NCBI RefSeq assembly: GCF_014385195.1
Contig: NZ_JACRTG010000008.1
Location: 1 to 64,000 of the forward strand
DNA length: 64,000 nucleotides
DNA from: Paratissierella segnis
Lineage (GTDB): Bacteria; Bacillota; Clostridia; Tissierellales; Tissierellaceae
Reading direction: 5' to 3'
Shown here: piece after piece, positions 32,084-41,271 of the stretch
How the letters are laid out: the number at the start of each line of letters is the position of its first letter
Position numbering within the stretch: position 1 is the first letter of the stretch
The notes under the pieces: model-generated
The model's database searches: none
Told to the model about the DNA's origin: nothing
The model's input: the letters and a program-made list of their open reading frames with translations, nothing else
Made by a program: the position numbers and the translations under genes

Positions 32084-32791
32084 TTGCCTCAAATATCGTT
32101 AATACAAGATGTTTCAATAACTATTGCATTTTGGGCCGGGCTTATTTCTTTTTTTTCGCCGTGTTTATTGCCTATGATACCTGCCTATATCATGTATATA
32201 ACAGGAGTAAGTATTGAGGATGAATTGCAAGAAAGAAGGCTTCGCGCCATAGTAAGAACCTTAGTATTTATACTGGGATTTACTATTGTTTTTATGATAA
32301 TGGGTACTTCTGCAAGTTTTTTGGGAAAAATATTTGCACGGAATAAAAATATATTTTCAAAAATTAGCGGACTGCTGATTATATTGTTTGGATTAAACAC
32401 CATGGGTATATTTAAAATAAACCTATTGAATACTGAAAAGAGATTATCGGCACCTAAGAATATATCAAATTCCTTTGGCTCACTTATTATGGGTATGGCC
32501 TTTGCAGCAGGATGGACACCCTGTTTTGGTCCTGTATTAGCATCAATATTGCTTTATGCAGGTGGAGCTGCTACTGTTTCCAAGGGAGTATTTTTACTGT
32601 TTATCTATTCAATGGGCATGGCAATACCATTTTTGCTGACAGTCCTATTTGTTAATACATTTATCAGATTTATGGAAAGAGCTGATAGATTTATGAAATA
32701 TATGCCGATGATAAGTGGAATCTTTATGGTTATATTTGGGGTTTTAATATTTTTCAATAAGGTTATAAATATTAGTAGAATACTTTTATAA
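32084..32791 (+). CDS. ccdA: Cytochrome c biogenesis / thiol transporter CcdA
   Basis: This 235-aa protein has six membrane segments. It carries the two redox cysteines in FFSPCLLPMIPAY and AAGWTPCFGPVLAS, which pass electrons from cytoplasmic thioredoxin across the membrane. TTG 32084 follows GGAGGGG by 6 nt. The next gene, 11 nt downstream, encodes the extracytoplasmic thioredoxin-like partner, so the pair forms a thiol-reduction system. Confidence 0.92.
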   Translation: MPQISLIQDVSITIAFWAGLISFFSPCLLPMIPAYIMYITGVSIEDELQERRLRAIVRTLVFILGFTIVFMIMGTSASFLGKIFARNKNIFSKISGLLIILFGLNTMGIFKINLLNTEKRLSAPKNISNSFGSLIMGMAFAAGWTPCFGPVLASILLYAGGAATVSKGVFLLFIYSMGMAIPFLLTVLFVNTFIRFMERADRFMKYMPMISGIFMVIFGVLIFFNKVINISRILL

Positions 32792-32802
32792 GGAGTGAGG
32801 CT

Positions 32803-33390
32803 TTGAGAAAAAAGGGAATATTCATAGCAGCCTTTCTTATGGTAATTATCTTAGGAGGATGTAGTACAAAGGACAAGGATAATATAGATGATCAGATCTT
32901 ACCACAGGAAGAAAGCATGAATGAAAATGAAAAGCAAGCTGGTGATAATAATCTTGAAGATGAGAAGCCTGAGGAGGACGAAAAATTTTTAGCACCTGAT
33001 TTTACACTTCAAAATCTAAAAGGTGAAGAAGTATCACTTAGTGATTTTAAAGGCAAATATATTTTAATAAACTTTTGGGGAACTTGGTGCAAGTGGTGTG
33101 ATGTTGAGATGCCAAGTTTAGATAAACTGAACAATGAAAATGATGACTTGGTGGTATTGGCTGTTAATGTGATGGAGGACGAAAGTAAAGTTAAAGAATA
33201 TATAGAAAACGGTGAATACGAATTTGAAGTAGTGTTGGATGAGGAAGGTGAAGTAGCACAAGTTTATTACGTTAATTCCTTTCCTACATCAATTTTCGTA
33301 GATAAGGAAGGGTATCTAATAGGCGGAGTACCGGCAATGCTGGAATATGAACAGATGGTTGAGATAATGGATGGTATAAGGACAGACTAA
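32803..33390 (+). CDS. ResA/TlpA-like thioredoxin lipoprotein
   Basis: This 195-aa lipoprotein has a signal peptide with lipobox LGGC (~20) and an acidic linker (~25-60). Its TlpA-like thioredoxin domain has the active site WCKWC in NFWGTWCKWCDVEMP. The cis-Pro region is NSFPTSIFVD. It would be kept reduced by CcdA and act on secreted or cytochrome thiols. TTG start after AAGGAGTGA. Confidence 0.92.
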   Translation: MRKKGIFIAAFLMVIILGGCSTKDKDNIDDQILPQEESMNENEKQAGDNNLEDEKPEEDEKFLAPDFTLQNLKGEEVSLSDFKGKYILINFWGTWCKWCDVEMPSLDKLNNENDDLVVLAVNVMEDESKVKEYIENGEYEFEVVLDEEGEVAQVYYVNSFPTSIFVDKEGYLIGGVPAMLEYEQMVEIMDGIRTD

Positions 33391-33552
33391 GAGTTTTTGT
33401 TTTGTCAAAATTCCCGGTAATAAATCAATATTCCCCGGGCAATATTATTAAATTTTAGAAACTTGTCATATATTCTCTTTTAATGCAATAAAATATTTAT
33501 GATATTTAAAAATATATATTTAATTTAGACATAATTCCCTTTTTAAAATTGT

Positions 33553-33640
33553 TATACTGAGATTAATTAAATGGGAAATGTAGAGCCATGTGTTGAGATT
33601 GGGCGCCTGACATATGGGGAGTTTATGGCGCAACCGACCC
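33553..33640 (+). promoter_or_regulatory. c-di-GMP-II riboswitch
   Basis: After a likely -10 box TATACT (33553-33558), the leader holds the class II core: GAGATTGGGCGCCTGAC followed by a short hairpin, then ATGGCGCAACCGACCC. GGCGCC/GGCGC forms the pseudoknot-like helix and GCAACCGACC is the class hallmark. It senses cyclic di-GMP, which controls sessile versus motile states, and precedes the kinase/TasA-like locus. The rest of 33391-33776 holds no gene. Confidence 0.85.
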
Positions 33641-33675
33641 AATTTATAATTTTTATAAATTGGGTCTTATTTTTT
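33637..33675 (+). terminator. Riboswitch expression-platform terminator
   Basis: ACCCAATTTATAA pairs with TATAAATTGGGT, followed by CTTATTTTTT. Its first bases ACCC also belong to the aptamer's closing stem, so ligand binding should compete with termination (an ON switch is inferred). Confidence 0.8.
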
Positions 33676-33776
33676 AGTGAATAGAAGTTTTTGATTGATT
33701 TGATAAACGTTTTTTTAAAAATTGGTTATAATTTTACTCCTAAAAATTAATTTTAAGCTTATCCGGGGGGATATGC

Positions 33777-35462
33777 ATGAGTGCCTTTTTTAAAGGAAGG
33801 AAAGAGGAGACAAAGATTCTGTTTATATATAGATATGTTTCGTTAATCATAACTTCTATATTCTACTCCATAAATGAAATAGAGCATACAAATACTAAGA
33901 AGATATTTATTATATTTTGCCTGTCCACAGCAGCAATTATTTTGTCTTATCTTTATATAATATGTGAAAACTCAAAAAAGAATATTAAGATTTTATTATT
34001 TATAGAGACAATAAGCAACTCCATATTATTGATACCTTCCGGAGGCTTGAATAGTCCCTTCATTTGGTATACTCTAAATACCATCTTGATAAGTTCTTTA
34101 TTTTTAAAAAGGGAATTTATTTGGATAAATATTTTTCTCTATTTAATTCTCACTACTTGTATATCTCATTTTGCTTATAACTATAATTTAAATTTATTGA
34201 ATTTTCTAAAACATCAATCTAATTTAATACTCAGTATGATAATGATAATTATATCCATTTACCTTACATCAATATATATAAATCAAACAAAGGGAAAAAA
34301 CAAAGAATTAGAAGAATTAAATGCTGAACTAAAAACTGCAAATCAAATGATTACAGTATCTTTTGATCATATAAAAGCATTATATCAGTCATTAAGTATA
34401 TTTTCTAATCAAGGCAATGTTGAAGGTATTATAAACAAACTGTTTGCATATATTAAAGATGTTACAAAGACTGATGCGGTTTTCTTCTATGATATGAAAG
34501 ATGAAGAATATGAATTGCTGTCAAAGGGCATTGAGAAGGATAAGAAATTAATTGAAGATGAAATAATAAATAATTTGAAGGAAATACTGGAATCAAAAAA
34601 TCCCGGAGAAATATCCGTACAGAATGTAAGGTATGTAATAGTGCCGGTAGGAAATAATTATCTCTACTATGGAGTTTTAGGGTTTGAGGTAACAAATGAA
34701 AAAGAAGGATTGGTATATCAAAACAACTTACAGCAAGTAAAGTTTTTATCGGAGCTGACTTCTATAACCTTAGAAAGAATTAATATGGAAGAAATAAATG
34801 ATAGATTATTGATTTCAGAAGAACAAAATAGGATAGCAAATGAAATACACGATAGCGTATTGCAAAGATTATTTGGAATGTCCTGCGGAGTTTTCTCCCT
34901 GATAAAAAGACTTGATAACTGTTCTACAGTTGAAATTACAGAAGAATTGAATCAATTTAGGGAAACTACGGATATGGTAATGAAGGAATTGAGAGATAAA
35001 ATATACGGCCTCAGCTGGAAGAAATCAGGACAAAATAGTTTTGTTAAAGACATAAAAAGATACATTGAGGAAATAAAGAGATTTAACAATATGAATATTC
35101 CTTTTACCATTACAGGTAATATAGAATTATTGTCCAACAATCAAAAAAGAGCATTGTATAGAATAATTTGTGAGGCTTTGGGAAATGCTGTAAGACATGG
35201 GAAAGCGGAAAATGTGGAAATAAATTTATGCATTAATTCCGAATTTGCAAGCCTTAATGTCAAAGATGATGGAATGGGATTTGATACTCATCTAATTGAT
35301 GCTGAAAGATCTAAGGGCTTAGGTATACATAATATGGTACAGCTTGCAGAATCCCTAAAAGGCGATATTGAGATACAAAGTAAAATAGGAAGCGGAACAA
35401 TAATTGACTTAACGGTACCAACCGATACATTAGTATTAAGGAAAGGAGAGTCAAAGCCATGA
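33777..35462 (+). CDS. NarL/DesK-type sensor histidine kinase
   Basis: This 561-aa protein has about six membrane segments in residues 1-170 and a coiled linker. A GAF-like region (~205-335) is followed by a HisKA_3 domain with phospho-acceptor His358 in ANEIHDSVLQRLFG. The ATPase domain contains EALGNAVRHGKAENV and GLGIHNMVQLAESLKG. It should phosphorylate the overlapping LuxR-type regulator. Expression is under the c-di-GMP-II riboswitch. GGGGGG precedes the ATG. Confidence 0.9.
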   Translation: MSAFFKGRKEETKILFIYRYVSLIITSIFYSINEIEHTNTKKIFIIFCLSTAAIILSYLYIICENSKKNIKILLFIETISNSILLIPSGGLNSPFIWYTLNTILISSLFLKREFIWINIFLYLILTTCISHFAYNYNLNLLNFLKHQSNLILSMIMIIISIYLTSIYINQTKGKNKELEELNAELKTANQMITVSFDHIKALYQSLSIFSNQGNVEGIINKLFAYIKDVTKTDAVFFYDMKDEEYELLSKGIEKDKKLIEDEIINNLKEILESKNPGEISVQNVRYVIVPVGNNYLYYGVLGFEVTNEKEGLVYQNNLQQVKFLSELTSITLERINMEEINDRLLISEEQNRIANEIHDSVLQRLFGMSCGVFSLIKRLDNCSTVEITEELNQFRETTDMVMKELRDKIYGLSWKKSGQNSFVKDIKRYIEEIKRFNNMNIPFTITGNIELLSNNQKRALYRIICEALGNAVRHGKAENVEINLCINSEFASLNVKDDGMGFDTHLIDAERSKGLGIHNMVQLAESLKGDIEIQSKIGSGTIIDLTVPTDTLVLRKGESKP

Positions 35463-36076
35463 AGATACTTATAGTAGATGATCATCCATTGGTAAGGAAG
35501 GGCATATCATTAACCATATGTTTTGAAAGCGATATGAAAGAAATATTTGAAGCTTCGAATGTGAATGAAGCGCTTAGGATTATCAAATGTGAAAGGCCCG
35601 ATCTGGCAATTGTTGACTTGTATCTGGGGCAAGAAGATGGTTTGGATATCGTTAAAAGAAGCAGAATTGAAAAAGTGGATACGAAATTTTTAATTTTGAC
35701 TTCATCCCTTAAAAAAGATGATTTTCAAAGGGGGATGGAGATAGGCATAGATGGATATATTCTTAAAGAAGCATTTGCAGAGGATATTATATACGCAATT
35801 CGGGTTGCCTTAAGGGGAAAGCAGTTTATAGACCCAGAAGTAATAAGGTATCAAGCGACAAATATTATGGAAAACAAAACCATAGGGGAACTTACGACCA
35901 GAGAATATGATGTCTTAGAGGAATTAGGCAAAGGGTTGAGCAATTATGAAATTGCCCAAAACCTTTATATCTCGGAAAATACGGTAAAAAAACACGTAAG
36001 CAACATATTGTCAAAGCTGGAGCTTACACATAGGACCCAAGCTGCATTATTTGTAAACAATTCAGGTAGGATTTAG
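35459..36076 (+). CDS. LuxR/NarL-type response regulator
   Basis: This 205-aa protein has a receiver domain with acidic pocket VDDHPLVRKG and phospho-acceptor Asp in LAIVDLYLG. A LuxR helix-turn-helix follows (LTTREYDVLEELGKGLSNYEI, split here as LTTREYDVLEELG and LSNYEIAQ, then ENTVKKHVSNILSKLEL). It overlaps the kinase gene by ATGA, so it is its cognate regulator. The likely targets are the adjacent matrix-protein genes. Confidence 0.93.
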   Translation: MKILIVDDHPLVRKGISLTICFESDMKEIFEASNVNEALRIIKCERPDLAIVDLYLGQEDGLDIVKRSRIEKVDTKFLILTSSLKKDDFQRGMEIGIDGYILKEAFAEDIIYAIRVALRGKQFIDPEVIRYQATNIMENKTIGELTTREYDVLEELGKGLSNYEIAQNLYISENTVKKHVSNILSKLELTHRTQAALFVNNSGRI

Positions 36077-36121
36077 GATATATTTTCTATACTAATTGAA
36101 TTTTAAAAAGAGGTGTTGAAA

Positions 36122-36748
36122 ATGAGTAGAATAAAAAAGTCTAGGAAAATGAGAAATACTTCGGTTATATATATTACAACTATTATATCCTTGGTACTGA
36201 TTGGGATTGGCTATGGATTTTGGAGTAATGAACTTGATATTAATGTGGATATAACAACGGGTTCTACAGATATTCAAACTGTAATTGATAATACTGAATA
36301 TGGAGATTTAAAGATAGACGCTGCTGATGACGGGCGGATGATTTCTTTTAAAGGAGAAGTATATCCGGATTTTAATGAAGATGTAAATATAGTAATAAGA
36401 GATGCCGGTACTGTACCACTAAAGCTTAATAAAATAGAGGAAGTAAATAAAAGCGAAATAGCAGAACTATATCAGCAAAAAAAAGATAAACATGGACTGA
36501 CTTCCTTCTTTAAAAACGATGTGATGGAAATTTTCAATTTAAAAATCAATACATTAGAGGATAAGAATGATGAAGTGATACCTGTATCAACCTCAGATAG
36601 GAGCATGGATTCCGAGGAGGATCCTATACAAAGAAAAATCAATGGATTATATGATGAGATTTTTGAATTGAAAGAAGAATTAAAAAGATATGATAATATA
36701 GAGCACCATGAGTTTAGATATGAACTTCAATTTATCCAAGGGATTTAA
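36122..36748 (+). CDS. SipW-type signal protein, TasA/camelysin-like
   Basis: This 208-aa protein has a basic N-terminus, one hydrophobic segment (~13-32, SVIYITTIISLVLIGIGYGF) and the SipW-dependent cleavage context GYGFWSNELDINVDITTGST. The body is beta-rich with AGTVPLKLNKIEE, as in TasA-like proteins, then an acidic coiled C-terminus. It would be exported, processed by the SipW-like peptidase encoded downstream, and serve as a minor matrix or fibre component. ATG 36122 follows AGAGGTG. It comes 46 nt after the regulator. Confidence 0.75.
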   Translation: MSRIKKSRKMRNTSVIYITTIISLVLIGIGYGFWSNELDINVDITTGSTDIQTVIDNTEYGDLKIDAADDGRMISFKGEVYPDFNEDVNIVIRDAGTVPLKLNKIEEVNKSEIAELYQQKKDKHGLTSFFKNDVMEIFNLKINTLEDKNDEVIPVSTSDRSMDSEEDPIQRKINGLYDEIFELKEELKRYDNIEHHEFRYELQFIQGI

Positions 36749-36763
36749 TTTGGGGGTAATGAT

Positions 36764-37321
36764 ATGAAAAAGAAAATTATAATTACATTTATTAGCTTGA
36801 TAGTAGCTTTGTCAGTTGTATCCGGTGGGTATGGATTATGGCAGAAGGAGATAGTCATTGAGGGCAATATAGATGTAGTGCCTGACCCTGAAGTTATAAA
36901 AGGCTTTGAAGAATCTATAGAAAAGAAATATGAAGAGATAGAATCATTGAAAGAAGAGCAAAGAATTCAGCAAGAACTTGAGCAGCAGGCACTTTTAGAG
37001 GCAGAAAGGCTTTTGGAGGAACAAAGATTATTAGAAGAGCAGAAACCTTTAGAAGAGCAGAAACCTTTAGATGAACAAAAATCTGAAGATGAACAAAAAT
37101 CTGAAGATGAACAAAAATCTGAAGATGAACAAATATCGGTTGAAGAAAATGAAGAGGAGTTAAATGCGGGGGAATTAGATTTAGAAGAATTAAATGATGA
37201 TGTTATAGATGATAATAAAAATCTATCAGAGGAAAATACAGATAATCAGGAAAAAGATAATTCAGCTGAAATTGAAACACTATCAACAGAAATCCCTGAT
37301 ACAGAAGATGATGACCGGTAG
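36764..37321 (+). CDS. SipW-type signal protein with acidic repeat tail
   Basis: This 185-aa protein has a SipW-type signal (~1-25, then GGYGLWQKEIVIEGNIDV). A long Glu/Gln-rich coiled tail follows. The middle is built from hexapeptide repeats, EEQKPL twice and DEQKSE three times, encoded by near-identical 18-bp tandem units (37033-37123), and the end is very acidic. No beta domain is present. It may be a spacer or surface-charge protein of the matrix. The DNA repeats make its length prone to change. Confidence 0.7.
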   Translation: MKKKIIITFISLIVALSVVSGGYGLWQKEIVIEGNIDVVPDPEVIKGFEESIEKKYEEIESLKEEQRIQQELEQQALLEAERLLEEQRLLEEQKPLEEQKPLDEQKSEDEQKSEDEQKSEDEQISVEENEEELNAGELDLEELNDDVIDDNKNLSEENTDNQEKDNSAEIETLSTEIPDTEDDDR

Positions 37322-37376
37322 TATATGGCATATAGTTAGAGGGTCTTGATTTACCTATTTTCCAAGGGGGACAAGT

Positions 37377-38585
37377 ATGTTAAAACAAAATTATTTGCCG
37401 ACAAGAAGTAAACAAAATAGAAGTCTATTGCTTATATCATTATTAATCTTAATATATTTATTTGAAAATTCCACTGTTACTTCATATATAGATAACTTTA
37501 TATTCAGCTATATTTTAAAACCGATCATATGGGTGGGAATGGTATTTTTAATATGGAATTTGCCTAAATTTAGACCAAAGGCAAAGTTAAAGCACAAATC
37601 ACTTTTATACTTTTGGACATTTAATTTTGCTGTTATCTATGTAATCATAACAATCATTGCAGGGCTAATTGATGGAATGGGAAAAAGTCCGTATAGTCAT
37701 TCTCCTAAAGGAATCTTTATTAATATTATCTTTGTAGGAACTTATCTTGTCGGCAGAGAATTTATAAGGAATTATCTGGTGCATAGTTTTACAAAAGAAG
37801 AAAACTATTTAGTTTTTATATTTGCAGCATTGATTATGACTATAACAAAATTTCCTATAAGTAAATATTTGGGGCTTAATAGCTTAAAAAGTACGGTAAT
37901 GTTTATAGCGGAGTTCTTTGCACCGGAGTTTGCTCACAATATCTTTGCATCATATCTGGTATTTTTGGTTGGACCTTTAGGCTCAATTATATACTTTGGA
38001 GTTATACAAGGATTTAATTGGCTATCACCAATACTTCCGGATTTAAAATGGATAACTACTGCTCTTGTTGGCATATTATGCCCCGTATTCTTTCTAATGT
38101 CGTTACAAAATATATATTTAAAGATTACAAAACAATTGAAAAAGAGGGAAGAAGATGATGAAAACCCCATAAGCTGGGCAATTACAAGTATTGTATCAAT
38201 ACTCATAATCTGGTTTGCAGTAGGGGTTTTTCCTATTTATCCTTCAGTCATAGCTACAGGAAGTATGGAACCTATGATAAAACCGGGAGATGTTATTTTA
38301 GTAAAAAAAGTTTTCAATATAGACGATATAAATGCTCTTAAAGTAGGAGATGTAATCCAATTCAAAAGAGACAGTATTTTAATATCCCATAGGATAATAG
38401 ATATAGTCAATAATGAAACAGAAGGGCTATATTTTAAAACCAAAGGGGATAATAATGATTCGTCTGATTCTGAATCGGTGAAACCCCAAGACTTGAAAGG
38501 CACAATTGTATATACTGTTCCCAAAGTCGGCTGGCCGACACTATTTATAAAGGGTGATAAAAATATAGATTTAGATAGCCTATGA
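37377..38585 (+). CDS. SipW-like (ER-type) signal peptidase I with N-terminal membrane domain
   Basis: This 402-aa protein joins a ~260-aa domain of about six to seven membrane segments to a C-terminal signal peptidase. The catalytic part has Ser296 in TGSMEPMIKPGDVI and His338 in LISHRIIDIV in place of lysine, the hallmark of SipW/ER-type enzymes. KGDNNDSSDSESV contains the third site. Ordinary SipW proteins are ~190 aa, so the N-terminal domain is an addition. It carries GREFIRNY and AHNIFASY, faintly CPBP-like. It lies among its likely substrates. Confidence 0.85.
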   Translation: MLKQNYLPTRSKQNRSLLLISLLILIYLFENSTVTSYIDNFIFSYILKPIIWVGMVFLIWNLPKFRPKAKLKHKSLLYFWTFNFAVIYVIITIIAGLIDGMGKSPYSHSPKGIFINIIFVGTYLVGREFIRNYLVHSFTKEENYLVFIFAALIMTITKFPISKYLGLNSLKSTVMFIAEFFAPEFAHNIFASYLVFLVGPLGSIIYFGVIQGFNWLSPILPDLKWITTALVGILCPVFFLMSLQNIYLKITKQLKKREEDDENPISWAITSIVSILIIWFAVGVFPIYPSVIATGSMEPMIKPGDVILVKKVFNIDDINALKVGDVIQFKRDSILISHRIIDIVNNETEGLYFKTKGDNNDSSDSESVKPQDLKGTIVYTVPKVGWPTLFIKGDKNIDLDSL

Positions 38586-38807
38586 TTCTATAGCGTAGTG
38601 AAGAATCACTGTTAGTTCTTCACTCTTCACTAATTTTATCTACTCCTTTAGTATCATATATATAGCATCTTAGTTCCACCCTTTTTATACTAAAATATCC
38701 TTTAAAATCATACTTTATCATGGAGTAAAGATATGCATTTATCTCTATAATTATAATCAGGAAGCCAATAAAAAATATAAACGAATACTAAAAAAGGAGA
38801 GAGATAA

Positions 38808-39656
38808 ATGAAAAAATCTAAATTTTTAGCATTAGTATTAGTAGTAGCTATAATGTTGATGGGTGCAGGCTATGCATTCTGGATGGAAGACTTAAAAATT
38901 TATGCAACCGTTAATACAGGGGAGTTGGCATTTACTTTTGCCAATGCAGAATTCAAAAATGGCGGAGATTATGTTATTCATGGCGGACCGGTAGCAAATG
39001 ATTATGTTTCAGGAGAGGTAAGTATAGCAGAGGATGGGGCATTGAATATAATATTAAACAATTTACATCCGGGTTCATATGCATTAGTTAAATTCGATAT
39101 GAAAAATATTGGAACAATTCCACTAAAATTAACAGACTTTGTATTCGAGGGAGAAAATGCTAATTTAGACCAAATAGTTGTAGTTGCCGATGGGGAGCCT
39201 TTGAGCTTAGAGGAATATTTTAAAACTTTAGAAGGTATCTCAATAGATGTAGATGGGTCTAAGACAATAGAATTGTTGTTAGCAGTAAAGAAATGTGCAA
39301 CTGAAGAGAACTTTGAAGAAAAAGAAAGCTTTGACTTTACCGTTAAAGGAAATGTAAGACAATACAATGATGATGGCAGCTGTGAAGTTACACCTGATCC
39401 GGAGCCAGAAGACCCGGTTAAAACTGGACTGAAATTTGTTAAAACTTATGAATGTAAAGGTAAAGATCAAGGTCACAACGGTAAACAGTGGGTTGAAGTA
39501 AAAGGAAGAGTATATTATACCTTTAGTGAAGGAGAAGACGAATTTATAGAGAATATTGACACCGGAAAAATATATAAAGGAAAATCATGGTCCAAAAATT
39601 ATGATGGATATAAGCTAGAAATTACTTATAATAACAATGGGGCTATTAGCTGGTAA
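38808..39656 (+). CDS. TasA-like SipW-dependent matrix protein
   Basis: This 282-aa protein has a SipW-type signal (~1-25, GAGYAFWMEDLKIYATVNTG). A TasA/camelysin-like beta domain follows (FTFANAEFKNGGDYVI, LNNLHPGSYALVKFDMKNIG, PLKLTDFVFEG). A C-terminal extension (~200-282) with ECKGKDQGHNGKQWVEV and KIYKGKSWSKNYDGYK resembles a small carbohydrate-binding module. It probably forms fibres of the extracellular matrix. Its 222-bp upstream gap suggests its own promoter. AAAGGAG precedes the ATG. Confidence 0.8.
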   Translation: MKKSKFLALVLVVAIMLMGAGYAFWMEDLKIYATVNTGELAFTFANAEFKNGGDYVIHGGPVANDYVSGEVSIAEDGALNIILNNLHPGSYALVKFDMKNIGTIPLKLTDFVFEGENANLDQIVVVADGEPLSLEEYFKTLEGISIDVDGSKTIELLLAVKKCATEENFEEKESFDFTVKGNVRQYNDDGSCEVTPDPEPEDPVKTGLKFVKTYECKGKDQGHNGKQWVEVKGRVYYTFSEGEDEFIENIDTGKIYKGKSWSKNYDGYKLEITYNNNGAISW

Positions 39657-39826
39657 TCTATAAAATATTAAGTTAACCTTAATTATAACCAAAGGATACA
39701 GGGTTAGAATCTTGTATCCTTTGTATTATAATCTTTAATATAAATATAAATTGTCGAAAATAAAAAGAGGAATTTTAAATCGTTTATAGAATTTATACAT
39801 ATTCTAAGACATAAGGGGTGTAGTCT

Positions 39827-40918
39827 GTGAAGATAAAAGTCAATAAAAGATTAAAAATAACATTAATATCTTTCTTTACTCTTTTTATAATAATAAGTTT
39901 GTATCTACTGTATAAAGAAGTAAGTATTCCGAATTTCACTGAACAAAAAACTCCTGTCTATGTATATAATTGTAAAAACTCCATCGATTACGATGTATTT
40001 CTAAAACCCAATAAGCTATACGATAAGAATTATCTTGGTGAAGGAATGCTTTATATTACAGAATACGTTGATTATATAAGAGCTAATCTAAGCTATGAGT
40101 TTGATGGAGAAAGAAGTGCTGAAATATCGGGAGATTATAATATAGTAGCTAAGGTTAAGGGATTTATCGGAGAAGGAGAAAAGTTGGTAAATGTCTGGGA
40201 AAAGGACTTTCCAATTATAAGTCATAAAGCGTTTAAGTCAAATGATACTTCAGCTTCAATAAACGAAAAGGTAAATTTAAATCTGGAAGAATATAATATA
40301 TTTGCTAAGGAGATAATTGAAACTTCAAAACTCAACTGTGACACCACATTAAATTTGATAATGACCGCAAATTTAAAAGTAAATACAGATAAGGGGCTAA
40401 TTGAAGAGACTATTACTTCAGATTTAGTTATTCCGCTGAATGTTTCCATGTTTGAGATAAGCGGCAATAATGTAATTGAAAAGCCCGGAACTATAGAGGA
40501 AATCGTGCAGATACAACAGCCTCTTGATAGGAATAAGATTATTATATTAGGCATTATTATTGGTATTTTAGCTTTAGCGCTTATTTATTCAATATTTTTT
40601 ACAGTGCCGTCTCCTATTAAGGATTCGTTGGAGAGGGAACTCAATAAGATATTTAGAAAGCACGGAGATAGATTGGTTGCATTAAATCATGACGTTGAGT
40701 ATCCGGAGGATTGTATAAATATAGTGAAAACAATAGATGATTTGGTAAGAATAGCAGATGAGGTTGAAGAGCCTATATTTTATAGATACAGCGAGAATTA
40801 TAAGGATATTGATAAGTTTTATGTAATTCATGAGGAAAAATTATATGTATTGGATTTACGTGAACTTAAATCCCAAAAAGATGGTGAAGAGATAGTAGTG
40901 GAGAATGAAGACTTGTAA
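39827..40918 (+). CDS. DUF5305 membrane protein
   Basis: This 363-aa protein has an N-terminal membrane segment (~9-27), an extracytoplasmic beta-rich domain (~40-225), a second membrane segment (~240-258, IIILGIIIGILALALIYSI) and a cytoplasmic C-terminus (~265-363). This fits DUF5305, a family often encoded with SipW-type peptidases and TasA-like proteins. It may anchor or assemble matrix subunits. GTG start at 39827 after GGGGTG. Confidence 0.8.
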   Translation: MKIKVNKRLKITLISFFTLFIIISLYLLYKEVSIPNFTEQKTPVYVYNCKNSIDYDVFLKPNKLYDKNYLGEGMLYITEYVDYIRANLSYEFDGERSAEISGDYNIVAKVKGFIGEGEKLVNVWEKDFPIISHKAFKSNDTSASINEKVNLNLEEYNIFAKEIIETSKLNCDTTLNLIMTANLKVNTDKGLIEETITSDLVIPLNVSMFEISGNNVIEKPGTIEEIVQIQQPLDRNKIIILGIIIGILALALIYSIFFTVPSPIKDSLERELNKIFRKHGDRLVALNHDVEYPEDCINIVKTIDDLVRIADEVEEPIFYRYSENYKDIDKFYVIHEEKLYVLDLRELKSQKDGEEIVVENEDL

Positions 40919-41001
40919 ACTTCTAATTGGTTAAAAAGCAGTATGTATAAGTATTCTTATGTATGGTGTAAAATAAATATCTCAGAAAGGAAATTTGTTT
41001 G

Positions 41002-41136
41002 ATGGATTTTAGATATACTCTTCATATGGCTCCTGAAGCAGGTAATGAACTTCAAGGAGTAACAGCATATATGCCTATTTATATAAATTTAATGGGAAAT
41101 ATTACAGATGATGATGGAGGAGATTTGGAAAGATAA
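41002..41136 (+). pseudogene. TasA-like C-terminal remnant
   Basis: This 44-aa ORF (MDFRYTLHMAPEAGNELQG, then VTAYMPIYINLM) matches the end of camelysin/TasA domains, where 'Y-x-L-x-x-P-x-x-x-G-N-E-x-Q-G' is typical. The rest of the domain and the signal are missing. AGAAAGG precedes the ATG, so it could be translated. It probably is the tail of a lost matrix gene next to DUF5305. Confidence 0.55.
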
Positions 41137-41200
41137 GTTCATAAGGAATTATATTATCCTACATTGAATATGTAATAGAAGAGAAGTTGAAAAAAGTCTT

Positions 41201-41257
41201 ACCTAATGAGGTTACCATGCTATCTATTTTGTTAGTGATGATTATACCTCATTAGGT
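41201..41257 (-). terminator. Inverted repeat, probable ychF terminator
   Basis: ACCTAATGAGGT and ACCTCATTAGGT form a 12-bp stem with a 33-nt loop. On the minus strand a T-rich tract follows a few bases later. Confidence 0.5.
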
Positions 41258-41271
41258 TCCAATGGAATTTA

